10,071 bases of DNA from Planctomycetota bacterium (GCA_022566435.1 JADFIX010000065.1:1-10071); one strand, 5' to 3'; shown: positions 1 through 6,951, counted from the first letter of the stretch. A program made the numbers and translations. The notes: a model not told the origin generated them from the letters alone.

Positions 1-45
1 GCTGCCTCGAAGAAGTGGCGTAATCCTATGGAACCGTTCGCAATT

Positions 46-411
46 TCAACTAAGAATGGCATTGACCCCGGAAACGCGCTGGACAGTGAGGGGAAAGGAT
101 ATATTATCTAGAACCGTAAGCCATGGAAAAAGCGAGTCGCGGTAATTCTGGAACACATATCCGCACAAGGTGTCACCGGGCGATGCCCCCGCAATTCTGA
201 CGCTGCCCCGATTCGGAGGCAAGAGCCCAGCGAGACAAAGCAGAAGAGTTGTTTTTCCGCAGCCGTTCGGTCCAATCACCGATGTAAATGCTCCTTGCGG
301 AATGCTGAGGCTTAGACCGTCCAAGACGTTAAGGCGTCCATCGGAGGAGTCCCGATCTGGATACCACACCGCAAGGTCGGCAATCTCGATGTACGCGCTC
401 TCCGTGTTCAT
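46..411 (-). CDS. ABC transporter ATP-binding protein (SsuB/TauB/NrtD type), N-terminal part, apparently frameshifted
   Basis: This is the N-terminal 121 residues of the cytoplasmic ATPase that powers an ABC importer for sulfonate-, nitrate- or taurine-like solutes. The Walker A motif GPNGCGKTT lies at about residues 47-55, and the Q-loop FQNYRDSLFPWLTV at about 88-101. The reading frame stops at 46-48, before the LSGGQ signature, Walker B and H-loop, whereas family members run to about 240-260 aa. In the +1 minus-strand frame the sequence stays open to the window edge and reads IGLRHFFEA, which resembles the segment just before the signature motif in this family. Skipping one base of the CCCC run at 66-69 would join the two frames. 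The start ATG (409-411) overlaps the stop of the substrate-binding gene as ATGA, so the two are translationally coupled. The permease is not in the window. Either the gene is a pseudogene or the base run carries a sequencing error. The family call is firm; the frameshift is inference. Confidence 0.85.
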   Translation of the reverse strand: MNTESAYIEIADLAVWYPDRDSSDGRLNVLDGLSLSIPQGAFTSVIGPNGCGKTTLLLCLAGLLPPNRGSVRIAGASPGDTLCGYVFQNYRDSLFPWLTVLDNISFPLTVQRVSGVNAILS

Positions 412-1364
412 TTGACGAAGACCATCTGCCGGACGTCGATATGTCCCCCGAGAATCCCGTTTTCTTCAAGAAGATCGCTTAGGCGTTGGAGTGCGTCGAT
501 GTTGCACTCTTTGGATTTCCACCACGCGTAAAGACGCGACTTGCCCGCTATTTCCGGTTCGATGGGAGTATATTTTGGAAGGAGCAGTTTGGCGCCCGAC
601 TCGTCGTGTCGGATCAGTTCGATCGCTTCGTCCAAGGCTCCGCGTAATTTCTCGGCGTCAGACGCACGTTTGCTCAGAAGCGTGGTTGAGAGAATCCCTC
701 CGCCCGCGGGGAATGGGTCGAGAATGTACTTGCAACGCGGATTGTCAACCAGGACTCTTCCAAGGCCTCGCGTGAGAGCAATTGTGACCTGCGGTTCGAT
801 GGCAAAAAGGGCCGCTACATCCCCCGTCTCGAGCACCTGTAGCTGCAAATTGGGACTGATTTGTGAGAGCGTCACACTCTTCGAATCGCCGAGGGCCTTA
901 TCGAAGATGGCTTGAAGGTTCATGATCTGCGTGGCACCGGCGAACGTTGCGACTGTTTGGCCGCGGAGCTCCTCGATGCCGGCGACGTCCGAGGAAGTCG
1001 GTACCAGCAGCGCGTTTACCCAGTTGGCATCCGTTTCGATCGCGTACCAGATCATCTTGAACTTGCCCGGCGTCTTGTGCTCAATGGCCAGCAGGCTTGC
1101 CAAGCCGATGCCCATGACTCCATCCGTCTTACCAGTCACGAGGGCAATCATCGCTTCGTTTGATGTTTCGAATCGCCGGAGTTTCACCACGAGCTTTCGA
1201 GCCTCAAACAATCCTCGTTCAGCCGCGACAAACGCCGGAAGGCTAGAGGAGTAAGGGACGTAGCCGAGACGAATCGGCTTCGCCGCGCCTTTCGGCTCGT
1301 CCTTCGAGCATGATGCGACCAGGGTCAGAACCGCCAGCAAAACATGGGCAAGAAGACGCCTCAT
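408..1364 (-). CDS. ABC transporter substrate-binding lipoprotein (SsuA/NMT1-like)
   Basis: A 318-aa periplasmic binding protein that captures a small solute and delivers it to an ABC importer. The N-terminus is a lipoprotein signal peptide: MRR, a hydrophobic stretch, then the lipobox V16-A17-S18-C19, so Cys19 should be lipidated. The mature part begins with IRLGYVPYSSSLPAFVAAERGLF, typical of the NMT1/SsuA fold. It continues with the DGVMGIGLASLLA and LRGQTVATFAGAT segments, which are characteristic of this family. I chose the ATG at 1362-1364 over a longer in-frame start at 1427 because it has a strong Shine-Dalgarno sequence (AAGGAG, about 6 nt upstream) and places the signal peptide at the very N-terminus. 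The gene overlaps the ATPase by ATGA. The substrate cannot be read from the sequence. I saw no TPP riboswitch upstream, which argues weakly against a thiamine-precursor role. No transmembrane permease gene lies between the two, so it is probably further left. Confidence 0.87.
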   Translation of the reverse strand: MRRLLAHVLLAVLTLVASCSKDEPKGAAKPIRLGYVPYSSSLPAFVAAERGLFEARKLVVKLRRFETSNEAMIALVTGKTDGVMGIGLASLLAIEHKTPGKFKMIWYAIETDANWVNALLVPTSSDVAGIEELRGQTVATFAGATQIMNLQAIFDKALGDSKSVTLSQISPNLQLQVLETGDVAALFAIEPQVTIALTRGLGRVLVDNPRCKYILDPFPAGGGILSTTLLSKRASDAEKLRGALDEAIELIRHDESGAKLLLPKYTPIEPEIAGKSRLYAWWKSKECNIDALQRLSDLLEENGILGGHIDVRQMVFVK

Positions 1365-1770
1365 TGTTTTCTCCTTAGAGAGACCGAGCCCAAACCGATC
1401 GCTCTTCTGAGTTGCCCCGCCTAACAAAGCAAACGCGGTATTCCTCTACCTGTCGGCACGGCAACGCACCGCAGGATGGCAGGACCGAGCTTGGGCAAGC
1501 GATCATCCGTTGGAACACGAGAGCCCATTCTCGGGTCGTACCGTATCGAGTCAAGCTGACGAATCTGGGGGCCGGTGGACAAGTTCGGGTGTATCCGCGC
1601 CAAACGGAGTAGCCCGATTCACCGAATCGTCCGCCTCGCCGATGGACGTGTAGGCGACCGAGCGTTCTCACCAAGTCGCCGACCAAGCATGCCCTACGTT
1701 TGCCAAAACCTGCTAACCTGCAGACTCGGCTGTGTTCCTTATCTGAGCCAAAGATCGGGCGCCAGCCCAC

Positions 1771-1789
1771 CAGACCTCTGCTAGGTCTG
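1771..1789. repeat. Perfect 7-bp hairpin
   Basis: CAGACCT (1771-1777) and AGGTCTG (1783-1789) pair perfectly around a 5-nt CTGCT loop. No T-run follows on either strand, so it is not a classical terminator. It could be an operator or an RNA hairpin. Confidence 0.5.
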
Positions 1790-1918
1790 CGCGACCTCGG
1801 CCCTCGGACTTGGTCTCTTGGAACAGCAGATTATTACCTCGCAGGCGGGGGCTTTGCATCCCCCATCCCGATAGCCGTGACCAGCGGTTTGCAAGACCGC
1901 GGAAGGACTGACATAAAC

Positions 1919-1938
1919 ATCGCTATCAGCGGTTTTTT
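1919..1938 (+). terminator. Possible short intrinsic terminator
   Basis: ATCGCT and AGCGGT form a 6-bp stem (one G-T wobble) with a 3-nt ATC loop, and the arm runs directly into a run of six T (1933-1938). The stem is weak and no clear plus-strand gene ends just upstream. It may terminate a small transcript that includes the hairpins at 1847-1864 and 1884-1900. Confidence 0.3.
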
Positions 1939-2000
1939 CGTCGCTTCACTAGACCGCCTTGGGGCAATGCTTCGCCGAAGCCTCGTTTCGCTCGCGGCTG

Positions 2001-2762
2001 GCCGGTCGGATCTGTTCCCGCTGTTCCACGCCTGTGATTAGCCGGTCGGTACCGGGCCGATTGAGCTAGAGAGTGTTGCTGTCAGGGTTGCATTCGGGGA
2101 GGTCAACGATCGGTTGCGAACTAGGCGACCGACCAGTTCACGCAAGACCCCGAGATGGAGAGCGCTCGGGGTTGTTCATTATAACGCAAGTATTCGCAAG
2201 GGTTTACGGCAGCGGTCAGATCAAGCATGGCGGTAAGAGAGTGCTCTACGAACCCGCTCCGACGCCAGCCCTCGGTATCGGGCGCGCCGTTGGGCTCCGC
2301 GCTCTCGGATTCTCTCGTTAACAGCCGACCGACGAGTTAACGGATAAGACGAAAACCGTCTTGACGCCTGTCTCGTTCGGAAACGCTATGCCACCGCCCC
2401 GATGGAACGAGCCACGTGATTACAGTAGTAATTGCGCAATGTGGAAGCCGCCCCCTGCCCATTCTTCGGAGGCAGTCGCGCGCCTATCGGCCGAACGAAG
2501 CGAGGTCCGGTTCAGCGATTGGTTAGACGATTCCAGCCCGGATGTAGGTCGCGAAGCGAAGGTCCTTGTGGGCATCGTCCACACGGAGAGATACCGAGCA
2601 TGGAGTACCGCGAGTCGCACGATTTGATCCTTCAGGTGCCGGCATTGACGAACAAAGCCCTAACGAATACAATTGCAGCCAGCGGGTCCGGGTAGCTCCC
2701 GGCCAAATGACCCGCCGTCGGCGGTGGTTTATCTGTTCCGGTCTCCGTCGACGGCCGGTCGG
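2001..2762. repeat. Dispersed 9-bp motif GCCGGTCGG, three exact copies
   Basis: Exact copies are at 2001-2009, 2041-2049 and 2754-2762, the last about 20 nt before the start of the 337-aa gene. Related inverted CCGACC strings occur at about 2127-2133 and 2324-2330, the second lying between two GTTAAC sites. This could be a repressor or replication-protein binding motif, but in GC-rich DNA some recurrence is expected. Confidence 0.3.
2147..2172. repeat. 8-bp stem with 10-nt loop
   Basis: ACCCCGAG (2147-2154) pairs with CTCGGGGT (2165-2172). On the plus strand it is followed by a T-rich stretch (TGTTCATTAT) rather than a true T-run, so terminator function is possible but weakly supported. Confidence 0.35.
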
Positions 2763-2783
2763 CCCGCCTTCAGGGACAGAATC

Positions 2784-3797
2784 ATGTCTACGCCAGGGAC
2801 GGCAAGACAAGTTAGTGCAGTCGTTTCAAGCCTCGTTCATCCACTACGATACGCTGCCGGCCGAAGTACGGAAGTCCGCGAAGAGGATGTGCTTTGGGAA
2901 ATGCGCTCGCGATACATGCGGCGGTATCCTGCCTTCGAGGATCGCAAAAGGCGGTTTCTCGGCGTGCTTGCAGACATGGTCGCCCGTCTGGAAGATGCGA
3001 GTGGCTGGCATGACGACCTAGGGGATCGTATTGACGAAGCCGGATACCTCGCGCTGACATTTGAGTTTATCAAGCCGCCGGTACAGCACCTTTACTATTC
3101 GCGCGACGGCAAGAATTCGATCCTGCCACCAGGTTGCGAGTTTCCACAGCTTGAGCCCATCGCTTGGCTGAACCTGGAACGTAGTGAACCGAAGGTGATG
3201 TACGCCTTCGGATACCGTCTGAATGATCCGGCAAAGCGGGGCGCAGAAGAAGACCTGCATTGGGGAACTGTCGAAGAGAATGATGACGAAAACGAGCCGA
3301 GGTTCGGACCGAGTGCTGTCGATGCCGAAGTCGGTAAGTACATTCGAGGGCGGATGTTGATCTGTCTCCAGCGATGGTTGCGGGAGGCAGAGATGATTCA
3401 ACCGCCGCCACGGCAGGCTGAAGCTACAGCCGATCCTACCGATAAGCCCAACGCCACCGGATATGTCGCACGTCCGAGCGATCCAAGCGTATATGTTCCG
3501 ATCAAGACAATCCGCGCAGACCATTGCGACGGAATCGCGCTGGCAACAATCAAAGTGATTTCGAGGGTCGTTGAGGATTTCTCAGCAAACAGCGTGCGTT
3601 GGACCCGCCCGCTATCCAAAAAGACCGGCACGCCACACCCGCAACGCCGAAGTGTGCATTTGTCCGATTGGCTGGCTTACGTGAATCAGTCGAAGGCTCG
3701 GCCTCCCAGCACGACTGAAGGAGGCTTTCCAGACTTGGCCCCAGACGAGATCGATGCCCGAAAGACGGCAGTCCGCCGCGACCGCAAAGCCGGATAG
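2784..3797 (+). CDS. Hypothetical protein of the mobile element (337 aa)
   Basis: I do not recognise this family. The protein is soluble: no signal peptide or membrane segment is visible. Residues about 24-75 are basic and likely helical (REEDVLWEMRSRYMRRYP onward). The middle (about 95-150) holds a more hydrophobic core with YLALTFEFIKPPVQHLYY and EPIAWLNLER. A very acidic stretch at about 153-173 contains EENDDENEP. The C-terminal part (about 240-305) begins PIKTIRADHCDG and includes RWTRPLSKKTGTPHPQRR and VHLSDWLAYV; the Arg/Lys content there would suit nucleic-acid binding, but that is inference. The ATG at 2784 was chosen because AGGGA lies about 8 nt upstream; an in-frame ATG at 2901 is an alternative. 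The gene lies upstream of the excisionase-like gene in the same direction, with a 180-nt regulatory gap, which suggests an element-encoded regulator or accessory factor. Confidence 0.7.
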   Translation: MSTPGTARQVSAVVSSLVHPLRYAAGRSTEVREEDVLWEMRSRYMRRYPAFEDRKRRFLGVLADMVARLEDASGWHDDLGDRIDEAGYLALTFEFIKPPVQHLYYSRDGKNSILPPGCEFPQLEPIAWLNLERSEPKVMYAFGYRLNDPAKRGAEEDLHWGTVEENDDENEPRFGPSAVDAEVGKYIRGRMLICLQRWLREAEMIQPPPRQAEATADPTDKPNATGYVARPSDPSVYVPIKTIRADHCDGIALATIKVISRVVEDFSANSVRWTRPLSKKTGTPHPQRRSVHLSDWLAYVNQSKARPPSTTEGGFPDLAPDEIDARKTAVRRDRKAG

Positions 3798-3804
3798 TAG
3801 CAGC

Positions 3805-3825
3805 CTACTTTCCCGCTACTTCCCG
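3805..3825. repeat. Tandem 10/11-bp direct repeat
   Basis: CTACTTTCCCG (3805-3815) is followed immediately by CTACTTCCCG (3816-3825), differing by one T. An overlapping small hairpin, AGTAG with CTACT, lies at about 3796-3809. It sits directly after the stop of the 337-aa gene and upstream of the replication operon, a position suited to an iteron or regulator binding site. Confidence 0.4.
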
Positions 3826-3849
3826 ATAGTGACGGAAAAGCCCTAATTC

Positions 3850-3874
3850 GGACAACGAGAGCCACGAGTTGTCC
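3850..3874. promoter_or_regulatory. 7-bp inverted repeat, operator or terminator candidate
   Basis: GGACAAC (3850-3856) and GTTGTCC (3868-3874) are perfect inverted arms with an 11-nt spacer. No T-run follows, so a dimeric repressor operator upstream of the HTH-primase-ATPase operon is more likely than a terminator. I could not identify a convincing -35/-10 pair. Confidence 0.4.
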
Positions 3875-3915
3875 TACCGGCACTTCCGACGCACACACCG
3901 CGTTTTCATTTGTGC

Positions 3916-3979
3916 GAATCTCCGCAATAGAAATGGGCCGCGCCCAATGGGGGCCTTCGGCCCGACATAGCGGAGATTC
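3916..3979 (+). promoter_or_regulatory. Structured 5' leader, predicted three-way junction that hides the ribosome binding site
   Basis: GAATCTCCGC (3916-3925) is perfectly complementary to GCGGAGATTC (3970-3979), a 10-bp closing stem. Inside it lie two further hairpins: TGGGC/GCCCA (3934-3938 with 3942-3946, loop CGC) and GGGCC/GGCCC (3951-3955 with 3959-3963, loop TTC). The right arm of the closing stem contains GGAG, the Shine-Dalgarno of the HTH gene that starts at 3981. When folded, the RNA would block translation of the HTH protein and, through coupling, of the primase. At DNA level the same palindrome could instead be a protein binding site or an origin hairpin. The pairing is seen directly; the regulatory role is inference. 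Confidence 0.55.
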
Positions 3980-3980
3980 A

Positions 3981-4214
3981 ATGATGGTTGCTTCGACGAA
4001 ATCGACTACGGATGCGGTTGCGGAACTGCTTGACGCACGGAGCGTCGCCAAGTTCTGTGGATGCTCAGCGCGAACTGTGCGGCGGCTGGCCGACGCGGGC
4101 CAAATGCCGCGCCCAGTAAAACTCGGAAGCCTCGTGCGATGGCGCCGGGCGGAGCTTGTGGCGTGGATCAACGCAGGCTGCCCGACTCAGCAACCGGCAG
4201 GACGTCGATCGTGA
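3981..4214 (+). CDS. AlpA/excisionase-family helix-turn-helix DNA-binding protein
   Basis: A 77-aa protein of the MerR-like AlpA/Xis group, which in integrative elements bends DNA at att sites for excision or activates the integrase. The hallmark sequence LLDARSVAKFCGCSARTVRRLADAG is a winged HTH helix pair. It is followed by MPRPVKLGSLVRWRRAELVAWI, the family's usual PRPVxLGxxxRWxxxEVxxWI ending. I place the start at ATG 3981 because GGAG lies 5 nt upstream; a second ATG follows at once at 3984. A longer frame from 3912 would run through the leader hairpin and has no ribosome binding site. The stop overlaps the primase start as GTGA, giving tight translational coupling. The position ahead of the replication genes, rather than beside the integrase, suggests it is also the operon's regulator. 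Confidence 0.87.
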   Translation: MMVASTKSTTDAVAELLDARSVAKFCGCSARTVRRLADAGQMPRPVKLGSLVRWRRAELVAWINAGCPTQQPAGRRS

Positions 4215-5305
4215 TCGATCAAAACGTCGCAATCGATCTTCTGCTGGTTCTGTTGGACGGTACGGTATTCGCCAACGCTTTGCGACGCAACGGCAAGCCG
4301 TGCCGAATCGCCTTACCCAATGATCCAGACGCTCGAAAAGCGCTACTGGACCTCCATTTGCGCGGCGAACCGTTTCTGTTGTCCTTCCACGCTACTGGTC
4401 ACAAACCTTGGCAGGAGCGAGTTGACGCCGTCGCGCTGGCGGCATTCTGCCCTGGCGACGACGGGTTCTGCCGATGGATCGGCATCGACGTGGACGCCGC
4501 GGATCATGGACCAAACGGGCTCGCAGATCCTGTGCACGCTACCCGCGCCCTCGCCGAACGGATTGATACTGCCGGATTGTCGACAGGCCTCTTGGTGGCA
4601 CGCTCGCGCGGTGGCCAAGGTCGGCATGTATTCTTGATCCTTCCCGGGCCAACCACGCTTGACGATGCCGTGATCGGTGTCGCCGCGATTGCAGCGGCAG
4701 CATTCAAAGTCGCGATGTCGGACGTGCTGGAGTACGGAGCGCAGCACGCGTTTCGGTGCGCCAATGGTTCGATTGCCCGTCCGGGAGACGCCGGCGCGGT
4801 CGAACTCCTGCCGCGCTCCACCGCAAAACCGCCACATGGCTGGGCACTGGCCTTGCCCTGTGCAGGCGCGTTTGCAGCACATGGCGGCGGTGCGCTCGTG
4901 GACCCCCTCGATGATCAACCGATTCACCTCGAGCGCATCCCTCGATGCGACGGACAAGCCTGGCAACGGCTAGTGTCAGAAGCTCGGGTCGAACTCTCGA
5001 ATCGGAAGGCATCACCTAGTCCTCATCGCAAGAAACGATCGACCATCGATGTTGATCGGCGAGGCCGCTCCATCGATCGGATCGATCCCCGGACCCGCGC
5101 CTTCCTCAACGGACAGGTCTCGGAGGGCGCGCGTAACAGTTCCGCTTTCGCAGCAAGCTCCAACCTCCTCGGATGTGGCGTCGACCCGCGCGAGGCGGAA
5201 CGCTTGATCCTCGCCGGCGCAACGGCGTGCGGTCTGCCGGAGCCCGAAGCGCGGGCGGCGTTGGCGTCTGCCACGCACGCACTGACTCAAAGGAGGCGAG
5301 GTTGA
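4211..5305 (+). CDS. Archaeo-eukaryotic-type DNA primase (AEP) with C-terminal PriCT-like domain
   Basis: A 364-aa primase/polymerase that would synthesise primers on the excised element. Three AEP motifs are visible: the metal-binding DxD in RWIGIDVDAADHG (D93, D95), the SxxxxGxH motif in SRGGQGRHVFLIL (S132, H139), and the third acidic motif in VELLPRS (E198). The closest style is the primase of TOTE and mobile-element systems (GGxGxHVW and ELFPK-like patterns). The C-terminus (about 305-360) resembles a PriCT domain, with EGARNSSAFAASSNLL followed by an Ala-rich helical end. I chose GTG 4211, which overlaps the HTH stop and has AGGA 8 nt upstream; upstream in-frame sequence is an out-of-frame reading of the HTH gene. 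Its stop overlaps the next ATG (TGATG). Whether it also acts as a polymerase cannot be read from the sequence. No helicase or nuclease domain is fused to it. Confidence 0.85.
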   Translation: MIDQNVAIDLLLVLLDGTVFANALRRNGKPCRIALPNDPDARKALLDLHLRGEPFLLSFHATGHKPWQERVDAVALAAFCPGDDGFCRWIGIDVDAADHGPNGLADPVHATRALAERIDTAGLSTGLLVARSRGGQGRHVFLILPGPTTLDDAVIGVAAIAAAAFKVAMSDVLEYGAQHAFRCANGSIARPGDAGAVELLPRSTAKPPHGWALALPCAGAFAAHGGGALVDPLDDQPIHLERIPRCDGQAWQRLVSEARVELSNRKASPSPHRKKRSTIDVDRRGRSIDRIDPRTRAFLNGQVSEGARNSSAFAASSNLLGCGVDPREAERLILAGATACGLPEPEARAALASATHALTQRRRG

Positions 5306-6951
5306 TGACCGATCACATTCGGGCGTCCGACATCGCGCGTCAGCTGAGTGACAATCCGCCCAATGCAGCAAATGAGTCGAACAAGACGCAACCTGAACTG
5401 GCGTTGAGGCCATTCCGGCCATTCCCGGTCGATGCGCTACCCGCCCCCATTGCGAGATTCGTCCGATCCGTCGCCGGCGCAACCAGCACCGATCCATCAT
5501 GGGCCGCACTGGCGGCGCTAGTCGAGATGGCGGGCTGCATCGGAAATCGCGTGGCGGTAAAGCTGAAGCGCGGCTGGGTGGAGCCTGCCATTCTCTGGGC
5601 CGCGCTCGTGGGTAAGTCCGGCTCGATAAAATCTATCGTTCTACGGCTAGTCGCACGTCCGCTGGTGGAATTGTTCAAGATGGAGCGAGAGGAGTTCGCG
5701 ACCAAAAAGAGTGCGTATGCCATCGGCATGGAACGGCACAACGTGGAGATGACAAAATGGAAAAAGGAGCAGAAGAATAGTCCACCGAGAGACCCGCCGC
5801 TCGAACCTGAGAAGCCGAAAGAGAAGCGCGTACTCGTGTCGGACGTCACCATAGAAAAACTAGCGGCATTGCTTGGCGAAAACCCATTGGGATTGCTGGT
5901 CGTGCGCGATGAACTTGCCGGATTAATTAATTCGTTCGACAGGTATGCAGGCGGAAAGGGAAGTGACTTACAGGCGTGGCTATCCATGAATGACGGCAGC
6001 GCGCTTCTCGTAGATCGAAAGACCGACGGCTCCACCTTCGTAGAGCGGGCAAGTGTCTCTCTGCTCGGTACGATCCAACCCTTCACGTTGGAGAGCGTTT
6101 TTGGGGTCTTGGAGCGAGAGGCAGGCCTGTTGGCCCGCATGCTGCTGGCATGTCCCCCTGAAAGACCCGCGCTATGGACTGAGGACGATCTTCCCGACGC
6201 CGTGGCAGCGACCTGGCAAGACTTGCTGGCCGCGCTGCTTGCGCTGGAGCCAGCCATTGACGACGCCGGCAGCCCCAGGCCGCGGTTGATCGGCTTGCCG
6301 AACGATGCCAAAAAGTTGTTCGTCTCGTGGCACGACCGGCACGCCCGCCAAGTCGCGGAGTCGGGCGATGATCATCTGCGATCCCACTGGTCCAAGCTTA
6401 AGGGTACATGCGCTCGAATCGCTTTATTGTTTGCGTGCGCCGACGCGGTCGACGGCAAGAATGTATCCCTCGTCTCATACGAGCATATCGAGCGGGCAAT
6501 CCGAGTGACCGAATGGTTAAAACAGGAGTCCGCCCGCGTTTACAGCGGGCTGGGCAGATCCAAAGAGGACCGGGACCGCCACCGCCTGCTGGAGTGGATC
6601 GACAGGCGGGGTGGCATTGTGACCGTCCGTGATCTGACGCACGGTTGCTGGGAATATCGAGGCCACAGCGAAGCTGCGCGTGCCGCCCTAGACGAGCTAG
6701 TAAAGTTGGGTGTCGGCTGTTGGGTGCATCCGGCCACGAAGCCCGCAGGTGGCCGTCCACCGGAAAAGTTCAAGCTAAAGCGCATCGACAACCTCACCAT
6801 CACCGAAACCCCCTCCGACAATGCCAAGAGCGATGGTTTTGGTGATGGTGATGGTGGTGATGGTGGCAACGGCATCGGCTGCGCCGGTGCGGAGACCCCG
6901 AGTTGCCGCACGGGGAAGGCCAATCGTGAAGCTGGCATTCAATTGCGATAA
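5305..6951 (+). CDS. DUF3987 P-loop ATPase, probable replicative helicase-like protein
   Basis: A 548-aa cytoplasmic protein of the DUF3987 family, commonly paired with a primase in phages, satellites and integrative elements, where it is thought to act as a helicase or loader. The N-terminus has the family opening RPFRPFPVDALPAPIARFV (about 35-53). Walker A is the unusual GKSGSIKS (103-110), where the GxK-S spacing fits the family's GxxGTxKS. Walker B is LLVVRDEL (197-204). SLLGTIQPF (252-260) and GLLARMLLACPP (274-285) are the sensor and Arg-finger regions. A charged Lys/Glu/Pro stretch lies at about 126-175. The C-terminus has a winged-helix-like segment (HRLLEWIDRRGGIVTVRDL), and then a Gly/Asp-rich low-complexity tail. 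ATG 5305 has a strong Shine-Dalgarno (AGGAGG) within the upstream gene's end. The 1-nt overlap with the primase indicates coupling and a shared complex. A strand-opposite open frame of 323 codons exists but is a shadow. Confidence 0.88.
   Translation: MTDHIRASDIARQLSDNPPNAANESNKTQPELALRPFRPFPVDALPAPIARFVRSVAGATSTDPSWAALAALVEMAGCIGNRVAVKLKRGWVEPAILWAALVGKSGSIKSIVLRLVARPLVELFKMEREEFATKKSAYAIGMERHNVEMTKWKKEQKNSPPRDPPLEPEKPKEKRVLVSDVTIEKLAALLGENPLGLLVVRDELAGLINSFDRYAGGKGSDLQAWLSMNDGSALLVDRKTDGSTFVERASVSLLGTIQPFTLESVFGVLEREAGLLARMLLACPPERPALWTEDDLPDAVAATWQDLLAALLALEPAIDDAGSPRPRLIGLPNDAKKLFVSWHDRHARQVAESGDDHLRSHWSKLKGTCARIALLFACADAVDGKNVSLVSYEHIERAIRVTEWLKQESARVYSGLGRSKEDRDRHRLLEWIDRRGGIVTVRDLTHGCWEYRGHSEAARAALDELVKLGVGCWVHPATKPAGGRPPEKFKLKRIDNLTITETPSDNAKSDGFGDGDGGDGGNGIGCAGAETPSCRTGKANREAGIQLR
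6835..6866 (+). repeat. GGTGAT/GGT microsatellite inside the DUF3987 gene
   Basis: Imperfect GATGGT/GGTGAT repeats encode the Asp/Gly-rich stretch DGFGDGDGGDGGNG. The strand also holds CACCATCACC at 6795-6804, complementary to GGTGATGGTG at 6841-6850, so the message can fold a 10-bp hairpin near its 3' end. Such tracts are prone to slippage. Confidence 0.6.

Larger units (their letters stand above)
1365..2783. other. 1.4-kb region without a convincing gene
   Basis: Short open frames occur on both strands (the longest about 130 codons), but none has a recognisable motif, a good ribosome binding site or protein-like composition. What can be seen is structure. There is a hairpin at 1771-1789, a G5/C5 hairpin at 1847-1864, a terminator-like stem at 1919-1938 and an 8-bp stem at 2147-2172. 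Two GTTAAC sites sit at 2317-2322 and 2336-2341, and the 9-mer GCCGGTCGG occurs three times. The region separates host-like transporter genes from the mobile-element genes, so the left boundary of the element may lie here. I found no copy of the right-hand tRNA-Gly segment in it. Confidence 0.6.

Noticed and set aside
1365..1700. TPP or other riboswitch upstream of the substrate-binding gene
   Set aside because: I looked for the TPP (thi-box) core on the minus strand and did not find it, and saw no other riboswitch signature I recognise.
1375..1770. Minus-strand open frame of 131 codons upstream of the substrate-binding gene
   Set aside because: No motif, low-complexity Arg/Gly/Cys-rich composition and no ribosome binding site; overlapping frames on the other strand are equally open, as expected in GC-rich non-coding DNA.
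1870..1927. tRNA-Cys gene (anticodon-arm-like stem with GCA)
   Set aside because: Only the anticodon arm resembles tRNA-Cys. There is no T-arm with TTC and no proper D-arm, and the closing stem gives a length of only 58 nt.
1700..2041. Plus-strand open frame of 113 codons
   Set aside because: It runs through several hairpins and the T-run at 1933-1938, and the translation has no protein-like pattern.
5340..6311. Minus-strand open frame of 323 codons opposite the DUF3987 gene
   Set aside because: Ser/Arg-rich antisense shadow of a gene with clear family motifs; long antisense frames are common in GC-rich DNA.
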